From Sphingobacteriia bacterium RIFOXYC2_FULL_35_18 (lineage in GTDB: Bacteria; Bacteroidota; Bacteroidia; Chitinophagales; Chitinophagaceae), in the NCBI GenBank assembly GCA_001829005.1, contig MIAG01000001.1:124001-188000 (forward strand): a stretch of DNA of 64,000 nucleotides, read 5' to 3'. Under the pieces are notes generated by a model that had not been told where the DNA came from, searched no databases, and saw nothing but the letters and a program-made list of their open reading frames with translations. Positions 48,436-58,900 of this stretch are shown piece after piece. Both the position numbers and the translations under genes were made by a program. Within the stretch, counting starts at the first letter, position 1. Every line of letters starts with the position of its first letter.

Positions 48436-48978
48436 TTGGAACAAGTAATTCAATACAGTGAGTCCGAACTTATTTTGCTGCTTAGTCAGCGAAATGAAGC
48501 TGCGTTTAGTTACTTGTATGATCACTATTCTGGTGCTTTATATACCAGTATACTCACTATTGTAGGTGACCAAGAAGCCGCAGCGGATACTTTGCAAGAA
48601 GTATTCATCAAAATTTTTAGGCAGATTGATTCCTATGATAGCGTTAAAGGCCGTTTGTATACCTGGATGTTGAATATTGCTCGCAATGCTGCCATTGATA
48701 CAACCAGAAGTAAAGGCTTCCAAAAAACCAAACAAAACCAAGAGCTCTCTGAAAACGTATATGATTTTGCAGGTAGCGCCGAAATTAAATCAGATGATAT
48801 TGGTTTAAGGAAAGCAGTACATGGTTTAAGGCCAGAATGGAGGGTATTGATTGAATTAGCTTATTTTGAAGGATACACCCAGGATGAGATTTCAAAAATG
48901 CTCGATATTCCTTTAGGTACGGTCAAAACCAGACTGAGGGCGGCTTTAAAAGAATTGCATAAATTAATTAAAGAGTGA
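48436..48978 (+). CDS. ECF-type RNA polymerase sigma factor
   Basis: A 180-residue ECF sigma factor. Region 2 (FSYLYDHYSGALYTSILTIV, ADTLQEVFIKIFRQID, RLYTWMLNIARNAAIDTTR) and region 4 (YTQDEISKMLDIPLGTVKTRLRAALKEL) are well conserved. It starts with TTG at 48436, as no in-frame ATG exists in the first 70 codons. Its stop overlaps the next gene's GTG (GTGA), the usual sigma/anti-sigma arrangement. Confidence 0.9.
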   Translation: MEQVIQYSESELILLLSQRNEAAFSYLYDHYSGALYTSILTIVGDQEAAADTLQEVFIKIFRQIDSYDSVKGRLYTWMLNIARNAAIDTTRSKGFQKTKQNQELSENVYDFAGSAEIKSDDIGLRKAVHGLRPEWRVLIELAYFEGYTQDEISKMLDIPLGTVKTRLRAALKELHKLIKE

Positions 48979-49805
48979 ATACACAGGAATACATACAAAG
49001 TGGAATAATTGAAAGCTATGTGTTAGGCATGGCTAGCTCGGCAGAAGCTGCTGAGCTGGAACAATTATGTCTGCAGTATCCTGAAATAAAGCAAGCATTA
49101 ACTGATTTTGAATCAGCCTTAGAAGCCAATGCATTAACCAATGCAGTGGCTCCTCCACCGAAATTAAAAAACCAAATTTTCACAGCATTACAATCGGAAT
49201 TTATTGCTGAAGAAAATAGTACGGTTCAAAATAAAGAAGCATTTTCAACTCCACTACAGGAAGTACCAGTAATAAAAATGAATCAGCCAAGTCGATTCCT
49301 TGCTGCTGCATCAATTGTTCTTTTAGTGATTAGCGGTGGCATGAATATCTATTTTTATAGCAAGTTCAAAGAAACCACTCAACAATATCAGGCCCTTGTT
49401 CTAGAGAAAAATACTTTGCAAGCCAGTAACCAAATTATGCAAACGAAAAGTTTGGATATGTACAACAGCATGCAAATGATGACAGACCCTAATATGCAAA
49501 AAGTGTCTATGCCTGGTATTACAGGTAAAGAATCCAATTACGCGACTGTTTTTTGGGATATGAAATCAAAAGACGTTTATATATTACCCAACAAATTACC
49601 TCAGCCAGCAAGTGGCAAACAATACCAACTTTGGGCTATTGTTGATGGCAAGCCTGTTGATGCGGGTGTTCTAAGTGATTGTGCGGGTCTTTGTAAAATG
49701 AAAAATATACCAGCAGCTTCTATGTTTGCGATCACGCTCGAAAAATCAGGGGGCAGTGAAACCCCAACACTCTCAGAAATGTACGTAGCGGGTAAAGTTG
49801 GCTAG
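48975..49805 (+). CDS. Anti-sigma factor, RskA-like
   Basis: A 276-residue single-pass anti-sigma protein. The cytoplasmic N-terminal part has a zinc-less helical domain (YIQSGIIESYVLGMASSAEAAELEQLC). One transmembrane helix lies near 107-130. The periplasmic C-terminal RskA-like domain ends with the WAIVDGKPVDAGVL and FAITLEKSGGSETPT stretches typical of that family. The GTG start overlaps the sigma gene stop. Confidence 0.85.
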   Translation: MNTQEYIQSGIIESYVLGMASSAEAAELEQLCLQYPEIKQALTDFESALEANALTNAVAPPPKLKNQIFTALQSEFIAEENSTVQNKEAFSTPLQEVPVIKMNQPSRFLAAASIVLLVISGGMNIYFYSKFKETTQQYQALVLEKNTLQASNQIMQTKSLDMYNSMQMMTDPNMQKVSMPGITGKESNYATVFWDMKSKDVYILPNKLPQPASGKQYQLWAIVDGKPVDAGVLSDCAGLCKMKNIPAASMFAITLEKSGGSETPTLSEMYVAGKVG

Positions 49806-49825
49806 AATAACTAGAGAGTGACGAA

Positions 49826-49848
49826 ATACGGTTATCTTTAATCCGTAT
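49826..49848. promoter_or_regulatory. Inverted repeat flanking the -7 box of the hybrid kinase gene
   Basis: ATACGG and CCGTAT (six-base perfect arms, 11-base spacer) enclose a TATCTTTA -7 box (49833-49840). A dimer bound here would block the promoter. The ATG follows at 49856. Confidence 0.4.
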
Positions 49849-49855
49849 AATTTAT

Positions 49856-51634
49856 ATGAACATAGATCGAATCAAAAAAATTCTTGGGTTAAAAAAAGCG
49901 ATTATTTCGCTGGAGAATAAAATATTTAACCTCGTTTCCTTCATGGTATTTATTGCCATGATAATTAGCCTCGCTAGTAATATTCTACTCGAAAGAGATA
50001 CTTTATTACTAACCATGATTCTATGTTTGGCAATGATTTCTTATTATGTTTTTTACATTTCCAGATACCAAGAAAAATTTGTTCCAGTAGGAGTTATTTA
50101 TATTGTATTTAGCCTTTTATTTTTTGTACCAATATGGTTTAGCAATGGAGGTATAGAAGGGCCTACTAAAACCGCTTACTTAATGAGTGTTGTAGCGGCT
50201 ATGATGATACTCCCAAAAAGATTCCACTTACCTTTTATAATCATCACTATACTTTTAATTATTGGATTGTATGTACTAGAATTAAAGAACCCCGAATGGC
50301 TAATACCTTATCCGTCCAATGAAATCAAGCAAATAGATATAATAATTACTACCATTCTGTATCTAATTATTATTGCAGTGAGTGTTAGCTTATATAAACG
50401 TACTTATGATATAGATCGGAATAATTTAATTAAGAAATCGAATGATTTAGAAGAATCCAAAGAATATTTATCCGAAACAAAACAGCAAGCGGAAGCAGCA
50501 ACAAAAGCCAAATCAAGGTTTCTTGCTAATATGAGCCATGAAATCAGAACTCCCTTAAATGGGATTATCGGTACCATTGATTTGTTACAGCATACCCCTC
50601 TAAATGCAGAACAAGAGGAATTAATGCTTTCATTAAAATCAAGCAGTACACACCTTTTAGAGATAGTTAATGATGTTTTAGATATTTCGAAAATTGAAGC
50701 AGATAAATTAGAATTATTTGAAGGGCCTTGCAATTTGCAAAATATTGTTCAACAAGTAACAGCAATTAGCAGCCCTCGTTTAATGGCTCTTAAAAAAAGT
50801 ATTGTACTTAGCGCTTCTATTCATCCATCTGTTGAAAATGAAATTATTGCAGACGAAAGTAGAATTAAACAAGTTCTAATTAATTTGTTAGGTAATGCCA
50901 TTAAGTTTACTGATACTGGTAGTATTCAACTGGAAGTAACCGCTAATCATATTGATGAGTCTTTGCAGGAACTTCATTTTGCTGTTTCAGACACAGGAAT
51001 AGGCATCAGCGAAGAAAATATTCAATCTCTATTTATTCCATTTAATCAAATAGACTCAACAGCTACTAGAAAATTCAGTGGAACCGGTTTAGGATTATCC
51101 ATTTGTAGAAAAATTATTGAAGAAATGGGAGGTAGAATTTGGGTAGAGAGTCAAGTAGGCAAAGGATCTACCTTTAAATTTATTATCCCAGTCCAAGTAA
51201 ACCTAGTTAGAAAAAATCAGCAACAACCTCAACGAAATACTGCTGGCATCATTAGTGGTACAGAAATAAAGCCTCTGAAAATGTTGGTTGCCGAAGACAA
51301 CAATATGAACCAATTGTTGGCAACTAAAATGTTTAAAAAAATCGGCTATATTATTGAGATAGCCAATAACGGAAAAGAAGCTGTTGAAATGACTGCTAAA
51401 TATGATTACGATTTGGTTTTTATGGATATTCATATGCCTGAAATGGATGGAATTGAAGCAACCCAAAAAATATTAAATAGCGGAAAGGAGAAAATTCCAA
51501 TTATCATTGCAATGACAGCCAATGCAGTTAAAGATGCAGAAGAAGAATACCTAGCATTAGGCATGAAAGACATTGTAACCAAACCATTCACCATTGAACA
51601 ACTCAGAAAGGTTCTGGAGAAGTGGGCTTATTAA
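49856..51634 (+). CDS. Hybrid histidine kinase with C-terminal receiver
   Basis: A 592-residue hybrid sensor kinase. Five or six transmembrane helices span about 24-180. A coiled linker follows, then HisKA with His228 in [15 protein letters not shown], HATPase with [16 protein letters not shown] and GTGLGLSI, and a receiver domain with phospho-acceptor Asp524 in [14 protein letters not shown]. It should relay phosphate to an Hpt protein elsewhere. The membrane domain resembles the 7TM/MASE-type sensors but is not one I can name. Confidence 0.92.
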   Translation: MNIDRIKKILGLKKAIISLENKIFNLVSFMVFIAMIISLASNILLERDTLLLTMILCLAMISYYVFYISRYQEKFVPVGVIYIVFSLLFFVPIWFSNGGIEGPTKTAYLMSVVAAMMILPKRFHLPFIIITILLIIGLYVLELKNPEWLIPYPSNEIKQIDIIITTILYLIIIAVSVSLYKRTYDIDRNNLIKKSNDLEESKEYLSETKQQAEAATKAKSRFLANMSHEIRTPLNGIIGTIDLLQHTPLNAEQEELMLSLKSSSTHLLEIVNDVLDISKIEADKLELFEGPCNLQNIVQQVTAISSPRLMALKKSIVLSASIHPSVENEIIADESRIKQVLINLLGNAIKFTDTGSIQLEVTANHIDESLQELHFAVSDTGIGISEENIQSLFIPFNQIDSTATRKFSGTGLGLSICRKIIEEMGGRIWVESQVGKGSTFKFIIPVQVNLVRKNQQQPQRNTAGIISGTEIKPLKMLVAEDNNMNQLLATKMFKKIGYIIEIANNGKEAVEMTAKYDYDLVFMDIHMPEMDGIEATQKILNSGKEKIPIIIAMTANAVKDAEEEYLALGMKDIVTKPFTIEQLRKVLEKWAY

Positions 51635-51995
51635 GCCGACTTTATTTAGCCTGTTTTTTATCATAAGTTTGATTCTTTTTACTTTGCCAGCTAGCAAAGT
51701 GCCTCGTGTATATTGGATTAATATTCCCCATTTTGATAAAATTATACATGCAGGAATTTTTGCTGTACTATGCACAACTGCTTACTTATGGCTGAGTCAT
51801 TATTTTTCAACCGCTGAAAAAAAGATTGCTTTCCTCATTGTTTTGTTGATGACTGGGTATGGAATTGGGATAGAATTTATTCAAGCAGCTTTAATAGAAG
51901 GGCGATCATTTGAAATATTGGATATTGTAGCTGATTTTACTGGCTGTGTCATTTTCTTACTCGCAAGACCAATAGTAAAAAGGTTTGGTGTTTAG
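51594..51995 (+). CDS. VanZ-like membrane protein
   Basis: A 133-residue protein with four transmembrane helices and the VanZ pattern [13 protein letters not shown] and [29 protein letters not shown]. Despite the name, chromosomal homologues rarely have a known role. The start is a TTG at 51594 inside the kinase gene (41-base overlap). No other normal start precedes the first helix, so the exact N-terminus is uncertain. Confidence 0.8.
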   Translation: MNNSERFWRSGLIKPTLFSLFFIISLILFTLPASKVPRVYWINIPHFDKIIHAGIFAVLCTTAYLWLSHYFSTAEKKIAFLIVLLMTGYGIGIEFIQAALIEGRSFEILDIVADFTGCVIFLLARPIVKRFGV

Positions 51996-52019
51996 TATCA
52001 AGTTATCTAGGTCTAGTCC

Positions 52020-52051
52020 TAAAAAAGTCGGCCCCTGTAGAAACAGGGGCC
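52020..52051. terminator. 9-bp stem hairpin downstream of the VanZ-like gene
   Basis: GGCCCCTGT and ACAGGGGCC (perfect 9-base arms, 4-base loop). The plus-strand side lacks a U-run. The minus strand has six T after three bases. It may be a terminator for minus-strand transcription, or a structural 5' leader element followed by an A-rich stretch and ATGAGAAAA. Confidence 0.5.
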
Positions 52052-52297
52052 TCAACCAAAACTAACTGCTTATGAGAAAAATTTAAATCATTTTGTATTT
52101 CTTATATAATTCCAAACCTCGTGCCAATTTGAACATTCATCTGTTAATGATTCTCTAATGATTTGTTCTGTATATAAGACGCAGCTGTATTCAATCTGTT
52201 TAATAAAGAACTGTTAAAAGGCTTGAATACTTATGCAGCATTAAGTTACGGATGATATTTGATAATTCCACTATCGCATAAGTTAATTTTTTTTAAC

Positions 52298-52315
52298 ATA
52301 CCAATATATTAGTAT
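52298..52315. promoter_or_regulatory. 18-bp near-perfect palindrome, candidate MarR operator
   Basis: ATACC-AATATATT-AGTAT is symmetrical except for one base pair and covers the -33 region of the radical SAM gene. The MarR-type regulator gene follows that gene, so it is a candidate binding site. Confidence 0.45.
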
Positions 52316-52326
52316 AGTGAAATGTA

Positions 52327-52334
52327 TAAATTTG
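52327..52334 (+). promoter_or_regulatory. -7 box TAAATTTG, four bases before the radical SAM ATG
   Basis: Perfect TAnnTTTG match ending exactly four bases before the ATG at 52339, predicting a leaderless mRNA. No TTG at -33; the near-palindrome occupies that region. Confidence 0.55.
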
Positions 52335-52338
52335 AACA

Positions 52339-53370
52339 ATGCCTTACTTTAACCTAAACGACAGTATCAATTTACTTTCTAAACTTACTTTAAGACGTTT
52401 CTGGAATGGATTTAAGGTTTATTCCAGTTTTAGACTCTCCAGATTGATTTCTAAACCTATACAATGGGGAATGCCGGTTTCAATTTCATTTGAGCCTACA
52501 ACATCGTGCAACTTAAGATGCCCTGAATGCCCTAGCGGACTTCGAGAATTTACTCGACCAACTGGCATGCTTCAAAAGAACTTTTTTCAAGAAACAATTG
52601 ATGAGATAGCCCAAGACATTCTTTACCTGATTTTTTATTTCCAAGGTGAACCCTATTTGAATCCCCAATTTTTGGAAATGGTGAAATATGCCAATCAAAA
52701 AGGGATATATACAGCAACTTCTACCAATGCACATTACTTAAACGACGAAAATGCTAGAAAAACAGTAGAAAGTGGTTTGGACAGATTGATCATTTCAATT
52801 GATGGAACTACCCAAGATGTATATCAACAATATCGTGTAGGAGGCAAACTAGATAAAGTGATTGAAGGAGCTAAAAATATTGTTAAATGGAAAAAACAAT
52901 TAAATAGTAAAACCCCTTTTGTATTTTTTCAGTTTTTAGTGGTAAAACCTAATGAGCACCAAATTGCTGATATAAAAGCACTGGGTAGAGAAATTGGAGT
53001 AGATCAAGTTAGGTTTAAAACTGCTCAAGTATATAATTATCAAGAAGATCCCAATAACTTGATCCCTACAAATAATAAATATAGTAGATATAAGAAAGAT
53101 GCTTCTGGGAAAATGAAGGTGAAAAGCGGTTTAAAAAATTATTGTTGGAAGCTTTGGCACGCAAATGTGATTACCTGGGATGGCTTAGTGGTACCCTGTT
53201 GTTTTGATAAAGACGCCATGCACCAGTTAGGCAATTTAAAAAGCCAAAGTTTTAAAGAAATATGGAAAAACAGCAATTATCATCAATTTAGAAAAGAGCT
53301 ATTAAATAGTAGAAAAAATATAGATATCTGTTCAAATTGCAGTGAGGGCCTAAGTGTATGGGAAGATTAG
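52339..53370 (+). CDS. Radical SAM/SPASM domain protein
   Basis: A 343-residue radical SAM enzyme. The 4Fe-4S/SAM motif is CNLRCPEC (CxxxCxxC) after SISFEPTTS near residue 50. The C-terminal SPASM region has NYCWKLW, VPCCFDKD and CSNCSEG, supplying auxiliary cluster ligands. Such enzymes modify peptides or proteins, but no small precursor peptide is seen next to it. It is followed by a MarR-type regulator gene. Confidence 0.88.
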   Translation: MPYFNLNDSINLLSKLTLRRFWNGFKVYSSFRLSRLISKPIQWGMPVSISFEPTTSCNLRCPECPSGLREFTRPTGMLQKNFFQETIDEIAQDILYLIFYFQGEPYLNPQFLEMVKYANQKGIYTATSTNAHYLNDENARKTVESGLDRLIISIDGTTQDVYQQYRVGGKLDKVIEGAKNIVKWKKQLNSKTPFVFFQFLVVKPNEHQIADIKALGREIGVDQVRFKTAQVYNYQEDPNNLIPTNNKYSRYKKDASGKMKVKSGLKNYCWKLWHANVITWDGLVVPCCFDKDAMHQLGNLKSQSFKEIWKNSNYHQFRKELLNSRKNIDICSNCSEGLSVWED

Positions 53371-53398
53371 GGGGAATGTTTGTACATTCGTTTACACG

Positions 53399-53860
53399 AT
53401 GCATTATATGGGAATAGAAAAAGATATCCAACAAGAAAACTTCAGAAGTATTTACCAAAAACTTTCCATTAATTTAATTTTTTCTAATAACTGGATTACT
53501 GAAAAAATTAAATTGGTGTTACAAGAAGAAGATATCACCCATCAACAATACAATATTCTAAGAATTTTAAGAGGAAGTAAAAAACCATTAAGTACACTGC
53601 AAATAAGAGAACGTATGCTCGATAAAATGAGTGATACAAGTAGAATTGTTGAAAGATTAGTTAAAAAGGATTTGGTTGAAAAAAAGGTTTGTGATACCGA
53701 TAAAAGATTAGTGGATGTTCGAATTTCACAAAACGGCTTAGATGTTTTAAAAAGATTGGATGAGAAAAATGGTGAGTTAGATGCTATTTTAGATAACCTA
53801 TCGCCTAACGAAGCAGCACAATTAAGCGATTTATTAGATAAAATGAGAGAGCGCATTTAA
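53399..53860 (+). CDS. MarR family transcriptional regulator
   Basis: A 153-residue winged-helix MarR protein. LTHQQYNILRILRG-type helix (ITHQQYNILRILRG here), the recognition helix PLSTLQIRERMLDKMSDTSRIVERLVKKDLVEKK and the wing DTDKRLVDVRIS are typical. The start at 53399 (MHYMGIEKD) or 53408 cannot be decided; the earlier GTG at 53354 lies inside the radical SAM gene. A TACATTCG -7-like box sits eight bases before 53399. Confidence 0.88.
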   Translation: MHYMGIEKDIQQENFRSIYQKLSINLIFSNNWITEKIKLVLQEEDITHQQYNILRILRGSKKPLSTLQIRERMLDKMSDTSRIVERLVKKDLVEKKVCDTDKRLVDVRISQNGLDVLKRLDEKNGELDAILDNLSPNEAAQLSDLLDKMRERI

Positions 53861-53870
53861 ACAGATGACT

Positions 53871-53878
53871 TATCTTTA
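53871..53878 (+). promoter_or_regulatory. -7 box TATCTTTA, four bases before the GHL10 gene ATG
   Basis: Fits TAnnTTTG except at the last base and ends exactly four bases before the ATG at 53883. Confidence 0.45.
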
Positions 53879-53882
53879 ATGT

Positions 53883-55361
53883 ATGAAAAACCAGACGCAC
53901 TTTATCCTTGCGATCTTATTTATCCTTATTGCAAATACCTTAATTGCACAGACATCTCCAAATTATGAATTCAGGGGAGTTTGGATTGCAACTGTTGAAA
54001 ATATTGACTGGCCGGCTAAAAAAAATCTTTCTGTTGCTGAACAAAAAGCCAGTTTTATTCGATTGTTAGATTTACACCAATCGAATGGGATGAACGCTAT
54101 TGTAATGCAAATAAGACCCACTGGCGATGCATTATATCCCTCTCAATATGAGCCCTGGAGTGAGTATTTAACAGGCAAACAAGGATTGCCACCAAATCCT
54201 TATTACGACCCCCTTGAATTCATGATTGCCGAAACACATAAAAGGGGGATGGAATTTCATGCATGGTTAAACCCTTACAGAGCGGTATTTAATGTTTTTA
54301 AATCGTCTGTTGCCCCTTCACATATCACTAAAATGCACCCTGATTGGTTTGTTGTTTACGGAGATAAAAAATATTTCAATCCAGGTTTACCAGAAGTACG
54401 ACAACATACAGTTAGAGTAGTAAAAGACATATTAAGCAGATATGATTTAGATGCCATACATATGGACGACTATTTTTATCCATACCGTATTGCTGGTAAA
54501 GAATTTCCTGATCAAAAAACATTTGAAAAATTTGGTAGCGGTCTTTCAAAAGACAGTTGGAGAAGAAGTAATTGCGATAGTATTATTCTAGACATTCGCA
54601 GCACCATTAAAAATACCAATCCTAGAGTAAAATTTGGAATCAGCCCTTTTGGAGTTTGGAGAAATAAAAGCCAAGACCCAATGGGAAGTGATACCAAAGC
54701 AGGGCAAACCAATTATGATGACTTATATGCAGATATTTTACTTTGGCTAAGTAAAGGTTGGATAGATTATGTTACCCCACAATTGTATTGGGAACGTGGT
54801 CATAAACTAGCAGATTATGATGTACTATTAAAATGGTGGAATGAGAATGGATATGGAAAACATATTTATATAGGGCACGGAATTTATAGAGGTGGAAGTA
54901 ATGAGGCTTGGAAGAATAAAAATCAAATTCCTGAGCAAATTCAGGCCCTAAGAAAATATACAACTACACAGGGTAGTATCTATTTTAGTAGTAAAACATT
55001 TGAAAAGAATTTAAATGGCTGGAACGACAGTTTAAGGAATAACTATTATCGCCACCCTGCATTGGTACCACCAATGCCATGGATCAATAACGATGCCCCA
55101 GACCAACCCAGCATTACATCAAAATCAAATGCGGTTACTATTACTTATAACGGTCACTTAAAAATTAAAGGTTTTGGCATTTTTAGTGTGCCGTTGGGCA
55201 AAGAAGTCAAGTTTATAAACAGTCAACTTCTTCAACTAATTGTAACCAACAAAGAAGCTAATATCAATTTGAATAATGTGCCAGACGTAAACGGCAATAA
55301 GCTCTACATAGCCACTATAGATATCAATAATAATGTAAGCGCCTTAAAAGAGTTAAAATAA
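53883..55361 (+). CDS. GHL10/DUF187-type glycoside hydrolase-like secreted protein
   Basis: A 492-residue exported protein (signal peptide ending LIANTLIAQ) of the GHL10 (formerly DUF187) family of TIM-barrel hydrolases. EFRGVWIATVENIDWP, GMNAIVMQIRPTGDALYPS, HAWLNPYRAVFN and DAIHMDDYFYPY are its hallmarks. A polysaccharide or peptidoglycan substrate is likely but not known. A short beta domain follows the barrel. It ends one base before the convergent SRPBCC gene. Confidence 0.88.
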   Translation: MKNQTHFILAILFILIANTLIAQTSPNYEFRGVWIATVENIDWPAKKNLSVAEQKASFIRLLDLHQSNGMNAIVMQIRPTGDALYPSQYEPWSEYLTGKQGLPPNPYYDPLEFMIAETHKRGMEFHAWLNPYRAVFNVFKSSVAPSHITKMHPDWFVVYGDKKYFNPGLPEVRQHTVRVVKDILSRYDLDAIHMDDYFYPYRIAGKEFPDQKTFEKFGSGLSKDSWRRSNCDSIILDIRSTIKNTNPRVKFGISPFGVWRNKSQDPMGSDTKAGQTNYDDLYADILLWLSKGWIDYVTPQLYWERGHKLADYDVLLKWWNENGYGKHIYIGHGIYRGGSNEAWKNKNQIPEQIQALRKYTTTQGSIYFSSKTFEKNLNGWNDSLRNNYYRHPALVPPMPWINNDAPDQPSITSKSNAVTITYNGHLKIKGFGIFSVPLGKEVKFINSQLLQLIVTNKEANINLNNVPDVNGNKLYIATIDINNNVSALKELK

Positions 55362-55859
55362 CTACCCAAAAATAACTTTGTTGTCTGCGCCTGGCCAAAC
55401 CCCGAATCTTTCTTCTACCGCTTTGTAGCGATGATTAAAAATTCCACTTAGTTGGCTTTTAACCAAGATAACCTGAGCAATATCCCCTAAGAACCATAGC
55501 GGCAATTTATAATGTACAATATCAGTCATTTCAACTCCGCCATCTATTGCTTTAAAATGGTGTTGGTGATGCCATAAAGTATAAGGGCCAAAACGTTGTT
55601 CATCTACAAAGAACTGTTTATCGATAACATGGGTAATTTCTGTCATCCAGTAGAGGGGAATCCCAAGAATTGGCTTAACCGTATATTCAATAATTTGACC
55701 AGGGTACATAGTTGGTCCATGGTGTTTACTAATAATATTGAAGCCTAAATTGGCAGGGGTAATTTCTTTCAAGTTGTCTGGCTTACTAAAAAAATCCCAA
55801 GCTTGATCTAAGCTGATAGGCATTTTTTGAACGGTTTTGATACTATATACTTTTGACAT
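55362..55859 (-). CDS. SRPBCC (START-like) family protein
   Basis: A 165-residue ligand-binding fold of the polyketide-cyclase/START superfamily. SKPDNLKEITPANLGFNI and HHFKAIDGGVEMTDIVHYKLP are typical of the subgroup whose members are annotated as SRPBCC or cell-division-inhibitor-like. The ligand is unknown. The gene is divergent from the helicase gene. Confidence 0.8.
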   Translation of the reverse strand: MSKVYSIKTVQKMPISLDQAWDFFSKPDNLKEITPANLGFNIISKHHGPTMYPGQIIEYTVKPILGIPLYWMTEITHVIDKQFFVDEQRFGPYTLWHHQHHFKAIDGGVEMTDIVHYKLPLWFLGDIAQVILVKSQLSGIFNHRYKAVEERFGVWPGADNKVIFG

Positions 55860-55898
55860 AATAACATAATAACAGTATTATACTAATAAGGTTCATGG

Positions 55899-55906
55899 TA
55901 TCTTTA
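55899..55906 (+). promoter_or_regulatory. -7 box TATCTTTA, four bases before the helicase ATG
   Basis: Ends exactly four bases before the ATG at 55911. Fits TAnnTTTG except at the last base. No TTG at -33. Confidence 0.4.
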
Positions 55907-55910
55907 TACA

Positions 55911-58900
55911 ATGACAAATAAGGAAGAACAACATGCTTACTTTGATGGGGTTTATGAATCCTTAAACTTAGCGCAGAAAGCTGCCGTGGACGCTATTGAA
56001 GGCCCCGTGATGGTTATTGCTGGTCCAGGAACTGGTAAAACACAAATACTCAGTGCGAGAATTGGTAAAATATTATTAGAGACTGACGCTAACCCAGAAA
56101 ATATTTTATGTTTAACTTATACCGATGCAGGAGCAGTTGCAATGCGTAAGAGGCTATTGCGGTTTATCGGCCCAGATGCTTATAAAGTGAATATTCATAC
56201 ATTTCATTCCTTTTGCAATGATGTAATTCAAGACAACCTCTCTTTATTTGAAAAAACAAAACTAGACCCAATTTCAGAATTAGAAAGTATAGAAATATTT
56301 AAACAGTTAATTGATGGTTTCCCAAAAAATCATCCATTAAAAAGATACAGAGGTGATGTATATTTTGAAATCAACAATTTAAAGAATTTGTTCAGCAATA
56401 TGAAAAAAGAAGGCTGGACAGCTGAATACATCAATAATGCGATTGATGTCTATTTAAAAGATATTCCAACCAGGGATGAATTTATTTATCAAAGGGCCTA
56501 TAAGCAGTTCAAAAAAGGTGATCTCAAACAAACACAAATTGATTTGGTTACAGAGCGAATGGAAAAACTAAAAGCTGCTGTAAATGAATTTAATCGTTTT
56601 AAAGAGCTCATGAAGAAACGAAATCGATACGATTTTGACGACATGATTATTTGGGTATTAGATGCATTTAAAGAGAATAAATTATTGCTCGCAAAATACC
56701 AAGAACAATTCCAATATATTTTAGTAGATGAATACCAAGATACCAGTGGAACGCAAAATCATTTAGTAGAAATGCTTATTAGCTATTGGGACCATCCTAA
56801 TATTTTTGTAGTAGGCGATGATGATCAAAGTATCTATAGATTTCAAGGGGCTAATATTGAAAACATGGAAAAATTTGCAGATACCTATAGCAAAGAAATT
56901 CAAACGGTCATACTAACAGAAAATTATCGTTCTACCCAACCAATTTTAAATGTAGCCAAAAGCCTAATTGATCGCAATAATGAAAGACTAGTAAAAAAGA
57001 TACCCGGATTAAGTAAAGAATTAATTGCATCAAACAAAAGAATTAATGGATTAACCAATCCTCCAATTCTTTCTGCTTATGAATCAGAGCAACAAGAAAT
57101 GATTGGTATAACAATAGCGGTAGAAAAATTATTATTACAAGGTATTGAGCCTGGTAAAATTGGTGTCATTTATAAAGAAAATAAATACGGAGAGGCACTT
57201 AGTAATTATTTTAAACTAAAACAGCTACCAGTATATAGCAAAAGAAGCTTGAATATTCTTGATTTACCACTAGCAAAAAAAATTACGCTTATCTTAAAAT
57301 ACTTAGCAGCAGAGCACGATACCCCATTTGGTGGCGATGAAATGTTGTTTGAAATATTACACTTTAATTGGTTTGCCATACCTCCAATTGAAATTGCTAA
57401 GCTTACCGCAATAGTTGCAGATAAACGTTTTGGAAATGATAAAACAAATCTTAGAAAGTACATTGTAGAATTTGCCAATCAACCTGCCAAAGATTTATTT
57501 AGTGTACCCATAAATGGCCTTCAAAAAGCAATTAATAGTTTAGAAAAATTGATTGGAGATGTTCCGAATGTAACATTACCAACCCTTTTCGAAAATATCA
57601 TTCGTGAAACAGGTGTGCTAAGCTATATTATGCAACACCCTGAGAAACATTGGTTGTTACAAGAGTTGACGGGCTTATTCAATTTTTTAAAAGAAGAAAC
57701 AAGCAGAAATCCTTCTCTGAATTTAGAAGAACTTATTACGGCAATTGAACTAATGGAAAAGGAGGGAATTAAACTTCCGCTTGTACAAGTAAGTGGAAGC
57801 GACAAGGGAGTAAACTTACTTACTACACATGGTTCAAAAGGATTGGAATTTGAATATGTTTTCTTAGCTGGTTGCAATGCCTCTTACTGGGAAAAAAAGA
57901 GAAAGCCTGGCGGCGGATATTCTATGCCAGATACTATGTTTACCTCTCAGCCCATTTTTAGTGAAGAAGAAGAACTGAGAAGATTGTTTTATGTAGCGCT
58001 TACAAGAGCAGAAAAGTTTTTACATATTTCGTATAGTAATTTTAAAATAGATGGTAAGCCGCTAGAACCCTCTATGTTTATTGCAGAAATTCAAGAAGCA
58101 TACGAGCTTACCCTCAACAAAGAAGTCTTGAACAAAGATATAATTAGTGAATTTGCTATTTTACAATACCAAGAAACTGTTATTCCACAAATAGAAAAAA
58201 TTGAGGCTAATTTCATTGATCGTGTGTTAGAGAAATTTGTGATGAATGTCACGGCTTTAAATAATTACCTAAAATGCCCATTACAATTTTATTTTAATAA
58301 TTTAGTTAGAGTCCCTTCTGGAAAATCAGAATCAACCGAATTTGGTTCAGCTGTTCACCATGCATTACAAAAGTTTTTCCAATTAATGCAAGACAATAAT
58401 CAATTTCCAAGTAAACAGGAATTGATTGAAGACTTTGAATGGTATATGAAACGTCATAGAGAAAATTTTACCAAAGAACAATTCAACAGAAGAATGGAAT
58501 ATGGTGGAGAGGTTTTGAGTAACTATTTTGATACATATATCAACGAATGGAATAAAGTAGTTGTAATTGAGCGGACAATTAAAAATGTAATAGTCAATGG
58601 CGTTCCACTAAAAGGAAAACTAGATAAACTGGAGTTTAACGGTAAAATGGTAAACGTTGTAGACTACAAAACAGGAGATGTAGAAAAAGCAAAAGATAAA
58701 TTATTAGGGCCCAACGAAAAACAGCCTGATGGGGGCGATTACTGGAGACAAGCTGTATTTTATAAAATATTGGTAGACAATTACGATCAAAAAGCTTGGC
58801 AAGTTATTAGTAGCGAGTTTGATTTTGTAGAGCCAGACAACAAGAAAAACTATCGAAAAGAAAAAATCACCATTACTGATGCTGATATTGCCACTGTAAA

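Larger units (their letters stand above)
51996..52338. other. 343-base intergenic region with a strong hairpin and a regulatory site
   Basis: No gene is convincing here. It holds a 9-base-stem hairpin (52030-52051), a four-codon ORF after it (52072), a featureless AT-rich middle, and the near-palindrome plus -7 box of the radical SAM gene at its right end. Confidence 0.7.

Noticed and set aside
51594..51634. Frameshift in the hybrid kinase gene generating the VanZ frame
   Set aside because: The kinase receiver domain ends normally and the VanZ-like protein is a complete, unrelated membrane protein; an overlap with a TTG start is simpler.
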